DNA of 64,000 bases from Symbiodinium natans (taxonomy: Eukaryota > Sar > Dinophyceae > Suessiales > Symbiodiniaceae): positions 183,501-247,500 of the forward strand of contig CAJNDS010002767.1 of NCBI GenBank assembly GCA_905221605.1. The letters are read 5' to 3'. The notes below the pieces were generated by a model. It was not told the origin of the DNA and searched no databases. It worked only from the letters and a program-made list of their open reading frames with translations. Each line of letters starts with the position of its first letter. Positions within the stretch are counted from its first letter, which is position 1. The translations under genes and the position numbers were made by a program. Shown piece by piece: positions 27,140 through 41,000 of this stretch.

Positions 27140-28830
27140 TAAGCGGGTGGGTCCGGAAGAGGGCCCGGTGCCCGGACGTCCTTATCTTGGGGGTCGGCGG
27201 CAGCGGCGTCAGCCTTTAAATCGGGCAGCGCGAGGTCCCCAAAGGACCGAGCAAATGCGGACCTTTTAGCCCGGGTCGTCCCGGGAATAGCCTTGCTGGC
27301 CTCTGGCCTTCTGCGAAGCAGAAATTAGGCCGGACGCCAGTGCCGCCGACCCCCGCGTGCCGCCGGTGAACGGTTTTTTTTTCGTGGTTTTTTGCGTCGC
27401 CACGGAGGCCCCCAGAGGGCGCGCATCATGAGCATCAGCGGGTCCAGCCCGGGACCCCAGGCGCGCATCAGGAGCATCAGCGGCTCCCGGGCGCGACCCC
27501 GGGGGCGCATCAGGAGCATGACGCCCCCCAAAGGGCGGGCATAAGCGACGTGTCTAAGCCCGGGGCTAGGAAAAAGGGAGCTTAGGGGCCTTGTAAAGTG
27601 CTTAAGGGAGTTTAGGGGCCTCAAAATGCTGAGAAACTGCTCGCCCCGCGCTTCTGCCTGCGCTGCCCGCCCATGGGCGCAGCCCCTTAAAATCCGGCCC
27701 CCGCGCCGCCCGTGGTCCAGGGCGGAGCCCGCGTCGCACTAAAGCGCTAGCTTTAAGGGGCGAGCGCCCGAGCCGCCGACGCACTAAAGCGCTAGCTTTA
27801 AGGGGCGAGCGCCCGAGCCGCCGACCCCGCCCAAAATTGCTTCAAATTCGCGCGGGGCCCTTCGGGAGGCCTCCAAAACGGCATCCAAGGGGACGCAACA
27901 CGCGGTGGTGCGAAAAGCACGAAAACCTCGTAAAAACCATGGGTTTTTACGAAAAACCGAGGCCACAAAACACCCGCAGCACCCCATTAAACCCTCACGG
28001 GGGCGCATCATCGACCCCAGCTTTTCACATGGGGCGCGCGCTAGGCCGAAACCACGTTTTTCAAGGTTTGGGGGGGGTACCGGAAGCCCAAAACCAGGCG
28101 AGCATCATGAGCATCAGCAGCCCTGGCCCGCGGCCCCAAGGCAACAAAAAACGCTGAAAAACGCTGAAATCACCGTAAATACCGTGTTTTTACGCGTGCC
28201 TCCGACCCCCACCCCTGTTGCCCTTGACCCGCCCCCAAAGTGCGCATCATCGAAACCCACGTCCGGGGGGGGGTCTGCTGATGCTGCTCATGCGCGGGGT
28301 CCGGGCGCATCATCGGGCCATCGCTTCTCATGGGCTTCGTGGGGGGGTCCGGGCCCACGGCCCAGAGACCCAGCTGATGCTCATGATGCTTGGTTTGGGG
28401 GGGTGTTCCAACAGCAGAAAACCTCGTAAATACCGAGTGTTTTGTGGGTCCACGTAAAAACGCCCCTAAAATCGCTCATTTTACGCGCTCGAACGGCTTC
28501 GTGCCTACAAAACACCCGAACAGCAGGACCCCGAATGCGCTTAAGGGCATTCGGGGTCTTGTTTTGGGGGGTGTCCTGGGCACGCAAGCGTTCAAGCACA
28601 TATAATCGGCGCGTTTAAGGGGGTTTGGGATGGCTTGGGGGAGGCCGCTGATGCTCATGATGCTCCCTTTCCTGGGTCCCAAAAGGCTTCCCAAGCCCCA
28701 AAACACGTGTTTACAGCGTATTCTGAAGGTTTTTCGAAGGCAAAACGCGTGCTTAGAATGTTTTTAAGGCTCCCAAACCAACCCCACTGATGCTCCTGAT
28801 GCGGGTGCGCGCGCGCGCGCGCGCGCGGAG
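27140..28830. repeat. GC-rich island with dispersed GCATCATGAGCATCAGC words in both orientations
   Basis: Much richer in GC than its surroundings. The word GCGCATCATGAGCATCAGC or its complement GCTGATGCTCATGATGC appears in full or in part at about 27.42, 27.46, 27.51, 28.10, 28.25, 28.27, 28.30, 28.37, 28.65 and 28.79 kb. A second family, AAAACC-TCGTAAAxACC-G-TTTTTACG, recurs at about 27.93, 28.16 and 28.42 kb. No protein family was recognised. Confidence 0.7.
27736..27825. repeat. Exact 45-bp tandem duplication
   Basis: 27736-27780 is repeated base for base at 27781-27825. The unit contains AAAGCGCTAGCTTT. Confidence 0.97.
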
Positions 28831-29110
28831 GGGGAGGGGAAGAGCGAGAGGGAGGGAGAGAGAGAGAAGAGTGAGAGCGAGAGGGAGAGAGCGAGAGCGA
28901 GCGAGACAGAGAGAGAGAGAGAGAGGGAAAGAGGGACACAGGGAGAAAGAGGCAAAGGGAGAAAGGGAGAAAGAGTGGGAGCAAGAAAGAAAGCGAGAAA
29001 CGAGAAAGGGAGCAATACATTGAATTGAAATGGAAACGGACAAAAAGAAAAGGAGACACCAACATAGACAGAAGGAGAGAGATGGTGAGAGAGGAGAGAG
29101 GGGGGGGGTG
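28805..29110. repeat. (GC)n run followed by a purine-rich (GA) tract
   Basis: About 20 bp of GC dinucleotides, then nearly 300 bp in which one strand is almost all G and A. The hydrophobic Leu/Ser-rich frames on the other strand come from this bias and are not taken as genes. Confidence 0.9.
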
Positions 29111-31072
29111 ACAGACAAGGCAGCGGAATAAAGACGGAGCAGAAAAACAAAAACAAAACGATGCCCACTTCGAGGTTTCCTGTTTTGCGGGGCGGGGGCC
29201 GGCCCGTGCCGCTAGGCCTAAAATAAAGTTAACGAGTTTGGGGGGGGCCGGGCATGAGAGCATACCTGTCAACTAGGGGGTGACCGCGAGGCTTAATACT
29301 TAAGGCCCGCCAAAGGCTCGTAGAAAGGAACGCCGCTGCTGCTGTGAGAATCCCTCCAAGACCTGGGCGCACTCCCCTGGCTTAGGGTGTGTTGATGTAT
29401 TTTGGGGGGCTTGTTGAGTCCGACACAAACTTTTGTGAGACCTGAAGGCTATAGGGAAGGCTAACCTGCTCGCTGCTCAACCATCTTTAGGTGGCACCTC
29501 CAACGATGGAGGCTCTTAAGTTCAGACACGTTGCAAGTTATTTGTGAGGTTTGCTTCCTGGTCGGCTGTATACAGCTTAGGACTCCAGGGACGATCACGG
29601 ATGCAGAATCTTAGCATACACGCACTCACAAACTGCATGCCGCACCGTCATAACTGTGTCCCACGGAAACCGACCCGCTTCGTGCCTGCCACAGGAAGAC
29701 GATGTGAATGTCCGCATCAGTACAGTTCCTGAAGCATTGACCCGTGGCGGACACGATATGTGAGTGAAAGCCCACATTTCTAGCTTAGCACGAAACGAAA
29801 GCCATGAACACACCAAGTCCCACATTTCCGCTCATGCCTTCTGGCACTTAAAGGCCGTTACGAGTACCTTCTTTGGCCACCGGCATGTTCCAATCCAAGC
29901 AACTTGTTGTGCACAACGCAGTTGCGAGAACCCAAGGGAAACACAAACGAGCGCTGCTGAATTCCAATCGTGGGCTCTTATAGACTGTGTGCTGCTTGAG
30001 ACATTCCAGGTCCACAATGACGTTGCCACAGATTCGTCGGCGCAAGTCCTGCTTCTGATTCTGGCATGCGGACGGGGAGATGTTATGAAAACAATCATCG
30101 ATCATAGTTTACGTACTTGCTTCTGGAGCCCAATGTGAAAATGCCACGGTCTATCTACAGGTATGCAGCTTCTGCCATGAGTACTTCAAACCGCAAGGAA
30201 GGTTCAACCCTGGCGCAAAGCTTCGACCCCAAGCCGGGTTCTCTGGCAGTTGGTCCTGCCATCGCCAAAGCCGCAGAAGATAGACTGGGACAACCTCGGG
30301 CGCTGCCACCCTGCTGCTGTGGCACTATAAGCTTGGCCTGCAGGTCAACTAGCTGTGTGGCTGTATGTTGCTGTGTCCTGGAAGTTCTCGCTGGCTTGAA
30401 AGATGCCCTGATGTCCCAAAACGCCTCAGCCTCAAATCTTAGGCCTGCAGCGACGCCAAACCCCAAGGAAGTTATGGAAGGTACGGGTTTCAACTCCAAA
30501 CACCCGGCGTTGCTTCCATGCCTGCTTCGAGTGTACAGAGTTTCGCCAAGGCCTCCGTTTCCCCGAAGTGAGAAACGGATCCTTTCAGGTCTGATGACTC
30601 ACTGATGGCTAGAACCTATACCTGCTGAGATTCTGTGTCGCCTTGTCAGCCTTAAAGAAGCTCCTTCCAAAGCCATAGCAGTCAGCAGTCATCCCGGATT
30701 GTTTTGCTGGGAAGCCGAGGCAAGGCCCCGCCGCACCGCCGCCAGTTGCCTGGACAGCTGGAGCTTCTGCATCGCGACATCCTACATCCTCAGACGCGAA
30801 ACCCAAGAAATCCGAAAAGGATAATGATGGGTGTGCAATCCACGAAGGAAATCCTTCGATTCCTGAGACCGAGATATGGATCCACACTTTGTTAAGATAT
30901 GTCAAGTAAATCCATCATCATCCCTGCATCCCAGTCTTCGGCTCAATTCCCGTAGCACAGCATAACAGTGACAGCCCGCACACGGCCCTGAAACCTTCCC
31001 GAAAAAACTATCTAGCCTATATCATCCTATATCCCAAAGCTGCATGCATTAAGACCAGTTGCAAGGCATCGA

Positions 31073-31153
31073 AGTGGAGCCGACGCTGAAGTAGACGGTC
31101 TGCCCTGCGTCGTTGTGGAACCCAATTGTGTTCAGGTTCAAGGCGTTTGAGCT
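31073..31153 (-). CDS. Weak candidate coding stretch with GFHNDAG motif
   Basis: A minus-strand frame reads SNALNLNTIGFHNDAG then QTVYFSVGST, with a beta-strand-like alternation. It shares G-F-H-x-D-A with the candidate exon at 55.2 kb. No AG|G acceptor lies directly before it, which counts against it. Confidence 0.2.
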
Positions 31154-31612
31154 TAGAAGCTTTGTTTAGAGTCTAAGGTCGAGAGTTGATGAGTGAGTTG
31201 GATGAGTGGGCCTCGAAGATGCAGGGCCGAATCAGGTGGTCAAATAGAGCACTACTGGAGCACTATCAGACCGGCCGGTGGCCGGGTGCCTTCTGAGTAA
31301 AGCTTCTCTGCCGAGGTAAGCAACTGCGAAGTGACGACGGTGAGAAAGGGAAAAACTGCGGTTTCGATGGTAGCCTCTCTGGACATGCGCGGCACACCTC
31401 CCATCCAGTCAGGGCAATCCCCCACCCACCACAAAAACGCTCAAAATCCCGAATCCGAAATTCTCCTCACCCGAAGCAAAGGACTTGCCATACCTGGCCT
31501 TGAGAGACCATCGGAATCCGCGGCACCCACACACTCCCCAGGCAACAGGCTGGCCAGGGACTTCAGTGGCGAGGCTTCGACATGATGGTTGCGGCTTCCA
31601 ACAAACCGTGAA

Positions 31613-31651
31613 CCCGGTGAAGCACCCGGCGAAGCACCCGGCGAAGCACCC
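31613..31651. repeat. Short tandem repeat GAAGCACCCGGC
   Basis: Three near-identical 12-bp units. Confidence 0.9.
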
Positions 31652-34228
31652 ACGCGTGCAACATTTGCCATTAGATCCCGTCCCTTCTTGTTGGCCTGTC
31701 GTCGTCCTCATCTCCGCCTGCATCCAAGCTCGGATGTGGAGCGTGTGGTGGGAAACTAGGACTTCCAGGGCATGTGCGATGAGGCAACTGAGGCCTGCAA
31801 GCTACTCACAACACCCCTGGGAGCCCAAAAATCTTGGGAGCCCTAACATGCCCTCAGCTTCAAGAAGCACTGGGGTCGGCCTTCAGCCTCGACCCTCTCG
31901 ACCTGCCGCGCTGCGAAGACGTCGATGCCACGAAGGTCCTGCATACGAAAGGGCCGGATTCTACGCGCCTTAACCGGACGATAAACAGATAGTACATCTG
32001 AAGCTGCGCCAAAATTTAAACCCCTCATGGGAACACAGTGGGACAGGACTTCGGGCTTTCAACCTATTTGGGATCTTAGGGTCTTCAGGCTCAATGAGGC
32101 ACAGGGGTTTTAAATGCAAAGGGCCAACCCTTGCAATGCCTCACAAACTTTACACACGACAAATGATCTTTGATGTGCTAGTCGGGTTGCGTTGTGGGAT
32201 TTGTACAATACTCCTTGCAAGATCATCCTTTGTGCAGAAACAAGCTTTTACTGCAAATGCATGCAAATGTCAAAGCCCAGAACCTTAGAAACAAGTGCAA
32301 GCGCTCTGGCTGTCTGGCTGCAATGTGACGCAGACTGCGACCCAACAAAGAGTCCCAAATGATGCTCCACCTTTTCAGCCTGCAGATGACTTCTGCACTC
32401 CAGCAGCCAGCCATACTGGAAAGCCCTCAGTATACAACATGGTTACTGAAGCGTAAACCCAATCAAGCCGTTCAATCTTTGCCCACGACTTCCTCATCAA
32501 ACGGACATGGCCAGATTCTGGATGAATCCAAACTCCCCCAGCATATGCCAATTGCCTCCATACCCAAGCCTTGAGCTCAGCCCTTCAACGCTGATGAAAC
32601 CCCCTGGCACCTCCAATGTCCGTTCTTCCTCTACAAGGCCTTTCGCTTGAAGAGCTTAACTGGTTTAAGCTGTTTAAATTGTTCAGGGGGTTTGAATTTT
32701 AGGGGTTTTGGGGCTCAGTGTTTGGGGGCTTCGCGACTTTGGGTGGGGGTTCATGGGTTTAAGACTACTGTAGGGAGTTTAGCGGGTTCAGGTTTTGGGG
32801 TTCAGGGAAGGTTGGGGTTGGGATTTCGGGGTTAGGGGCTTTGGCGATGAGGCTGGGAGTCAGAGTGGTGTTCAAAACAAATGAAGTCTCTTCTGAATAT
32901 TGTCCGGTTCAAACTGCAGCTTGCAGGGGCGTCGGATGCATGAGCATTGCAGTCTTTGAGGTTCAGGACTATGCCAGGCAGGGCCATGATTGTTTCTACA
33001 CAACTGCAGCCAGCAAGGGAACACACCCCGAGTCAGGGTCTCTGCGTTCCTGCTTTTCTACATAACTTACATACCAGCAACCTCAAGGTCCGGAACTACC
33101 AAAATATGAGAAACCTAATGTGACAAAACACACCAAACCAAAGCTGTCATTCTGGCTTCGCCTTTGAAGGTGAAGGGCGCGAGGGCAAACGGCAAGAGGT
33201 CGCCTGCGCACCCCGCAGCAGGCAATGAAGACGGGCTTAGGGTATGGTATGGTTGGTTTGGGTGTTCGGGGGTTTTCACATTCTTTCGAGCTTCCACCCA
33301 ATCCTGAAACTTTGTGGGGAGGTAGTACTGTAGTACAATACTTACATATGAGTGAAAGACAGAAACATGTCTTTCCGATGTCGTGTTTTTTCGATGCCAG
33401 CTGGTTCAAGAGGCGAAATGCCGGATCTGAAGCCTGTCATACGTAGCATAGGAGCTCAATCCGTTCAGGGCGAGTTTTTGAAGTATGCAAAATTGTGTGC
33501 ACATATATGGCTGACCTCAAACAACACGGTTTAGCAACGCTGCATAACACAAACACGATGCGAACGTCAACACTGACCCTGAACCCTTGACTTTATCAGC
33601 CCGAACCTCTGCCTGAGACCCGGAACCCTGCAACACTAAAAGCCCTAAACTCAACACGAATCTCTCAGCTGCTGTGCGGCGCGCCTGTTCGCAACGCCAA
33701 TCCTGAGCTCAAGCTACGTTCAGAGAGGAGATATGGTTTCTGAGAGCACAAACTTCGGGTGCAGGACTTATTAACTCAGACCCGTGTTTTTGCAGCCGGA
33801 CTGCCCATCAGCTGGCCCATGAATTCCTCAGGACATGTACTTGCACTCACATCGCCTTGATTGATTAAAGCACAGTCGCAGGATAGCCTGCAGACAGTGC
33901 ACAGGAATTTGTTGGCGCAAAGGCCGACCCAACTTGCCGGAAGGAACTTCGGTTCGGTAGATTGGAGGTGCCTCATGGCGAAACCCGCCTGAATGCTTCA
34001 GTCCTTCCCCAATATTCGGCCCCTTCCGTGGCAAGCTACGAGCCCGGCCAAGGCCGTGGAGGATGTCGCGCTGGGGTTGAGGATCCAACAATCCCGATTC
34101 TCGCCCACCTGCAAGCTCGAAAAAGGTTTGCCTTCTTGCTGAACAGGCTTCCAGACTTAGGGCTTGACGCGCTTGGGCTCAGCGACTAAGGCTCAGGGTG
34201 AGGAGTAACCTTGCTGTGGCGAGGAGCT

Positions 34229-34263
34229 GCAGCAGAGAGAGAGAGAGAGAGAGCGAGAGGGAG
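34229..34263. repeat. (GA)n microsatellite
   Basis: A run of GA dinucleotides with few interruptions, followed by AACAAAACAAAACAAAAAC. Confidence 0.9.
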
Positions 34264-34960
34264 AGAACAAAACAAAACAAAAACATCGTTTGCTCTAGTC
34301 AACTGCCGGAGCCCCCAAATACATAACCAAGTTGTGCAAACTCTGGAGCTGGAGGACTGCATTCGTAGACTTGGACCCCAAAGCCTCCGTCACGGCATTC
34401 GGACAAGGCAGGAGGAGCGGCAAGGACCTGCAAGAAGGCCGCGAAACTGTTTGGCATCGGTGTGGCAGAGCCTTGAATGCTGCTTGTTCCACGCAACTGC
34501 ACCTTGGACTTGATCAACTCTCTCCATTCTCCATTGCCATATTAGCTTCTATTCTCGGGGCTCTGCCTTCTAACAAAAACAAGAGGCAATGCTGCACCTG
34601 CTTTAGAGTGTGCCGGCCCCCCCCCCCCCCAGAACAGTCGAAGCTGGTTGTCACTCTGTCTATACGGTCCATGGATTTATCTGATTTCAATAGGAGGAGT
34701 TTATACAAGTTTAATTAAACGGGACAGCGATGCCCGGTAATTGATTTTGAAGGCGCGCCGCGCGGGATTTTCTTTCGATGCCCGGACGATTTGGCTTACT
34801 TGTTGGGATAGTACTGAAAAGTACATGTCTTGTCCTTAAAAGCAAAGTGTTCCCCAACTCTGACAAAGAAACACTCAGGGTGTCCTGAATAGCCCGGCCA
34901 ACATGAACTTAAACGAGGGGCCCCGGGTAAAGCAGGTGCAACAGTAGATTCCGCTCGTCC

Positions 34961-35011
34961 TTTTGGTATCGCAAACTCCCAGACGCAACAACAAACGTCA
35001 AGCAGAGCCAT
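34961..35011 (-). CDS. Possible first exon of an unknown minus-strand gene
   Basis: CTCAG is followed by CCAAAATGG, so the start codon (35009-35011) sits six bases after a possible leader acceptor, as in the IFT56 copies. The frame reads MALLDVCCCVWEFAIPK and then meets an AG|GA junction. No further exon was linked to it. Confidence 0.2.
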
Positions 35012-38000
35012 TTTGGCTGAGGGTCTTGACGGCTTCATAGGTTTTAGGTTTTCGGTGCCCAGAACTCTCAGGACCACTGTTTATCAGAACGACTAAGAGC
35101 ACCGGCTCCATGACGGGAGTCGATGTGCTACGCACCCTTGTATTTGGAGCTCCCCACTTATGATGGACCTGACGGGCCAGTTCTCAAAAGCAAAATCGTG
35201 CCTTGCAGCCCTGTCAAGAATGTCTGACTGAACTCCCTGCAGCTCAACTTGGGGTAACCGGCTCACCTTATAGCGTTCCCACAACGACAAGCAAAGAAAC
35301 TTGAGTTCTACCTCCGCCCCAGTTTCAATTCAACTCAGCCTCGCCTGGAGGTCAACTCCCGCACCACCGCCTCTAGGGCCTGCGGAGAGCAGAGAGATGC
35401 GGAGAGGGTACAGTGGGTACAGGGCAGGGCACAGGAAGGGCAGGGCTCCTTGTCATACTTTCGGGGAGAGGGGAGACCACCTATGCAGTGGCATGGCATC
35501 CTGCAAGAACCTGGTAACTTGACATTGACCTGTTCCACACTGACATCCAAAAGCGCTCAAAACCTTCTCGTTCGCGCTTTTCTGTGTTTGGTGTGAAATC
35601 TTGAAAGCCACTGACCAAAACACCAGAGCGCGAAGCCCCCACTGCGGTCGTACACCCTGAAAGAACTGCAACCTGCCACCGGCCCTATTGAGGGGGGCCT
35701 CCCTGTACAAGCCGCCAGCGTCTTCGCCCCCCTCGCCTCAACTTCACAACGTCTTTGCAGGGAGTCGAGCCACCCGCAAAACAGCCCATGTCAGAGAATC
35801 CCTCATGTACATTTTGTTGGGAAGAGTGTCTTCATCAACTGCAATGTGCGATGTGTAGGATCTGAGGCTTCAGAAGGAGCTTCAGTTTGTCCTGGTGGAA
35901 TGTTGGTGATTCATGCAACGTTGGGTTTCGGAGAAGAGTCAGGGTTTCACGGGCCCACAGCCTGCTGGAAGCTGATGGTTGTGGCTGCAATGCTGATTAG
36001 GTCGTTTTGTGGACTACGTTTGGGTTTCGGGCTGTGGTGTTGGGATGTTGTAGGAGGCATTTTGGTCTCTGTTGCCGCCGAAGGATCCGGAGCTGAGACT
36101 GCAGCAGTTGGATTACAGCAGCGAGGCTCGGATCTTTGTCGAAACCGCCCCTTCACATTTCGAGCTTCTCAAAACGAATCCGGCCCTTTGTAGCAAAGGG
36201 GTACATCCGGGAACTGCAGCTAAACATGTAAAAGCCCCAAAGCCCCACAACGAAATGCAACTGGCCGTGCTTTGGTTTCAGATTCGAGCTGCCAAGACAC
36301 CTTTGAATTGGACCTTCACGGCTCGTGTCAGCCAAGGCCGGCGAAACAGCTTCGGACCCAGGCATAGTCGTCGCACTTCGTTCAGGAACTGGCCTCCAGT
36401 ATGTTGCGGGTTTGGCTGTATTCTTTGGCTTGGTAACAATTTGGGGCCATTTCTTGTGTTGGAGCGTGTTGCCCTTGGTGACTCCAGCTACAAAGCGGAG
36501 AGGCTTGGATGCACTTGCTGGGCGGAGCCTATCGGCAGCTCAAAAGCCAAGGGTGCCGTTCTTTTAAGGCAAAGTTTCTAAGAGCGACACAGAAACCCCA
36601 GGCGTGGAACCCTTCCAAGCCCGGAGCCCCACTTGCCAAAAACAGTTCGGTCTTTAAATAAGACGCACTAATGGTGCGCTTTGGGCTTTTCGATTCTTTG
36701 AGGTGTTTTCGGGGCTCTGCACCGCAGTCCTGTCAGGCTCCGCCGGAGATCCCAGTCAACCCGATTCTCCTGCACAAGGCCGTGCGTCGAACTTTCTAAG
36801 AAATCACGGGATGCAACGCTTGGGAGTTGGAGTGCCGCCAACATGCGAACGTCCCTGTGGTCCCTGTGCTTTGGTCTCCAGATGAAAGCTTTTCAGCAAA
36901 TCACGACAGATTAACTCTGGCCTCGCTTTTCTACGATTTGCTGCAAAGAACTCCGTGTCTTAACTAGTCAGGCTCCCAGTGCACATGCGGTCAAGCGATG
37001 GGGTTCGGTGTCGGCTTCACGAGTAGTTTCAGTCGTTCTGCCCCCGCACCTCGACTCCGGCCTGTGCTAAGCAACAGCAGTCGCGACCTCCAAAAAAATG
37101 ACGTTTGAACAGGCTCCCCCTTCCACAAACCTCAAAACTAGAGCCGGAATCGGTAGACGAAGCGACGGTGTCCGAGAAGAGGGTCCTTCATTGACAGCGC
37201 AAGCTTCCGATTCAGTGTGATGGTCGGCGTTGAACCATCATACCTGGCAGCGTGCGCCTGCTAATGGTTCACCCCCCGCCACCCATTAGAAGGGGCTTAA
37301 GCAGAGAAGAGTGTCGTTTCAGTGTAGGGCTCGGGATGCAAGTGTCTCACCCTTGATATGCTGAACATTTTCAAGTTGAAGGGCCCGTCCCGAACTCTTC
37401 AGAGGGCCCTCAAGCCCATATGCAAGCCCCTAAACCCCAAACTCACAAAGCCCAAACCCCCCATAGCTTCAAGAACCTGAACTCCAGGGCCAACCCGACC
37501 CAAGCAGTGGCTTGGCCTGGCCTGGTCTGCTTGAGTATCTGCTGAAACCGAGCCTTGTGTTGGCGAAGTCTTCTGTAGGAAGGAGGAGGTGGGTCAAACT
37601 TCCGCCTGCCATATACCGAGGGCTCAGGAAAGTCTAGGTCTCAGGAATTCTGCCGCTTCCTCTGCCGCATGGCCCAGCGCTGCATGCTTTACAAGATGAG
37701 TGGAAAGACGGAGCAGAGCCTACCCGGAACCGTGTGATAGACGATGTCGATGACATGGACAACAACCGGCTGATCTAAGCGGGCCCCTGCTGCAAATCGC
37801 TGCCTCCATGGCCTACGCGTCCCACAAACACCAGCTATGAGGTGAAGTCCATGTCACACCTATACAGGGCAACCCAAGAGCTTAACCAACAGCCGCTCAC
37901 CTTATTTATGCCCTATATCCCCAAAACTCCGCCACCCCAGCGACCCTAAACCGAGCAGAACCCCGGGCTATGTCAAGGTGCTTGACAAACTGTCTCTGAT

Positions 38001-41000
38001 GGTACTCTGAGCGGCAGGCTGTGCTCGCTCTGCGCATGCAATGAGGGCTTGGGGTTCAGATGGGCGGATCGAACCAGGACCAAAACCTTGTGCTGCCAAA
38101 AAAACATACTTCAGGTGCCCCAAGAGGTGCGGCTTCTGTTGTCTGAGGAGCCTGGCGGCAGCCGCAGCCAAGTGGGAAGAAAACCCAGGAAACCGTTCGG
38201 AACCCCAATGTGCTCAGAACCCCAATGTCTTGGCCCGCTTTGTGGGCGGAGTGCTGGAGGTGTGGATGCAGGCAGGAACTCCACGTTCGGTTCCTGGAGT
38301 CCCTACAAAACTCTGCCAGACGCATGCGATCCGAAGTTGCGGGTGAACGTGCAGGAGAGCCCTGCTAATTTAACTCGTCGACCCTAATCCTGGCCCCAAA
38401 AGCCGTCCTTTTCCCTTGTGCCCTGAAGCCTATAGACTCCTCGAATCCCAGAACCTCAGCCTACAATCCAGAGATTGGGATGTCCGCCAAACTTGGATCT
38501 TGGGGGCTGTGGGCTTCAGCTTCAGACCTTGACTTTACATTCTCAAGCTTTGGGTTCAGGGTGTGTTACTACCATATAGACTTATTTTTCTGTGTGTGTG
38601 GTTGGGGGGGAGGCCTTCCAAGAGCAGTCGGCGGTGATGGTGCCAGGTCCACGTGGGGTTGGAGGTTGTTCCGCACGAGCCAATTCACCTCACTCCCGAA
38701 CACAACTCCAAGTTGCGGGTTTTCGGGCCCTAGCACTAGTTTGGCTAGGGAGGGTGGGAGGGGGGGAGCGGGGGGAGGGGGGGGTGCGAAGGAAAGGATT
38801 TTAAATTGCGGGCATGCACATACCCATCGTGATGGGGCTTAGACCACAAAAATGTCATCGACTGTCCAACAACTTTTGCCCTACATTTAGATGGAGCTTC
38901 AGTGCATCGGATGCCGCCGAGTGGCATCGAGGAGGATGGCAAATCGGAAGTACAGCCTGCGGGCTCAATCCTGTGCTCTATGCCTTGTCGGGGGTCTAGG
39001 GGGAGCACGCAAAGCATTCAGTCCGGTGATAGGTAACAGGGAAATGAGAACTCGATATCCCGCAAGTGTGGATCGCGTGTGATGTCTGGATGGGTTTCTG
39101 CGCAACGGAATATTAGAAAAGAAGTTGTTCTGCCAGCTGTTTCCACTTACTCACTCATGACATGAACGCGCACACATCTGTCATTCAACCGCCGACTGGG
39201 TTCTGCCCCCTGCCCAGGAAAATTCACATTGTCACACAAGTGGTCACTATTCTTTGGAAGATTGTCAGCAGCTAGCACTGCTTAAGCCTTTCATGCAACC
39301 AACTGTCCCCCAATCGCTCTGCACACATCGCTCTGAAGCAAACACTGTAAGCACCTGTAGGTGCTAATCGCATCACCCTGGATCTTTGGGGCAAGCATGC
39401 AGGCAACGTGATTGAAATGCAAAGCACTACATCAACCAGCAAATAAGAAGGACGCGATGTCCCTGCGGAAGTACAGTACCTCTGCCTACCCTTACGGTAA
39501 CCTCTTCCAGACAGAAGTCTCAGTCGCGCCGAGAAGCAGGGCCGCGATGGTGACGACAAACATGTCCTGTAAGTACAGCCAAGAAACGTGGCCTAGAACT
39601 CAGAAAGCCTGAGGCCCCCAAAGCACCCCTCATCCGAACGTCTCTCACACTCGACAACCCCGCAACATCTGCCGAACGGATGCAGCAACAAACGTTCATA
39701 CTGTCAGCCCAGACAGCAGCTGAAGAAGTCCATTTTGGAGTGATCGATGCTTTTTGTTCAGGATATGTGTACATTGCGCTACAGAGTGGCAGACCACACC
39801 GCTCGAAGCCTCGCATCAGCCGCATGGTGCCTCAAGACCTGCTCCTCATGTTGTACCAGTGTACCACGAACCCAAGTCCCGAAAGCTGCGCTTCTCTAAA
39901 GATCTCACGGCATCCAAGTCTAAGAGTCTAGGGCATTGCCAGTACAGGACCGAAGGTGTCTTTAGGTGGGACTTTAACGCATTCCGGCAAACCTTCGACG
40001 TTCAGGGTGTCTAGTCTGCCTCGACCGCCGAGTCCAGACCGACATCGGGCTCGAGGCACGCACTCGCCTTGAGGATTTGCACTTAGAGGGTTTTGGGGGT
40101 ACGGGGTTTAGGGTTTAAGCACATAAGGGTAGGATCCGAGTAGTCGCCGACCTTTAATTCAAAGTTTCGGGGAATCTTGCAGACCTGACGAATTTGTTGC
40201 CAGTGGCCCGGCAACCCTACCATAAAGTGCTGTAAATTACACACTGAACACTTGACCGACTTCATCCCTAACCCCAAGGGACCACATTGCAGGCGATCTA
40301 CGAGAAAAGTGCCAAACGTTGAACTCAAAGCTGTGAGGGCCTACATAGCTGTTTTGTTATTGTCTTCTGGAGTCCTGGCGGCTATTTGAGATTCAAGGAA
40401 CAAGCGGGTGCCTTTGTTGAGCCAGCGAGCACTCAAGCCGGCCAAGGAGCAGAGATCTTCTCCGCGAATTCTGCCAGGGCGTTCATGTCTACCCGAACTG
40501 CAGTTTTTGCTTTCTCCTCGCAAAGCTTCGAGGCAATGGACTCATCGAGGATTTGGGTGTAAAGTGGCGCAATGAAGAGTCATTGCCCGTGCAAAAGCCA
40601 AGCAAGCAACCTTGAGCCAGATCTGGCTGATTGATACAGTTCGTTTGGTTCCTAATTCGAGCCCATTGAAGGCTTCCACCTGAGAGGCAATTGGGCTCAT
40701 AATGGATTGCATCAACACAGCATTTCGGCCCAATTCTTCAAAGGCTGGATGCCACCTACAACTTAGGCAAGGAAGTCCCGAATCCAACAACCTTCAGGCC
40801 ACAAAGAACAATACCTCCAACATTGGCAACACCGAGTCTCCAGAAGATCGCGCCACATCTGCCGCAGTGGTGACCGGCAGCGCTCCTTCCGGCGTGTATG
40901 GGTTGGGGGGCAGGGTCCAGTGTGCAAAAGGACTGTTTGGCGGACTGGCTTAGAGCTTCAGGTTGAAGAGTTGTTTTTTACGTAGGGTAGCATCGAAGGT

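Noticed and set aside
26145-27269. Proline-rich and glycine-rich frames of up to 221 codons on both strands
   Set aside because: They follow poly-C/poly-G tracts, overlap in every frame and carry no domain.
28655-29272. 205-codon Leu/Ser/Pro-rich minus-strand frame
   Set aside because: Produced by the purine-rich tract on the other strand. Two further frames over the same tract look alike.
36072-36581. 169-codon plus-strand frame
   Set aside because: Overlaps two other open frames and shows no domain; likely chance in a stretch of low stop frequency.
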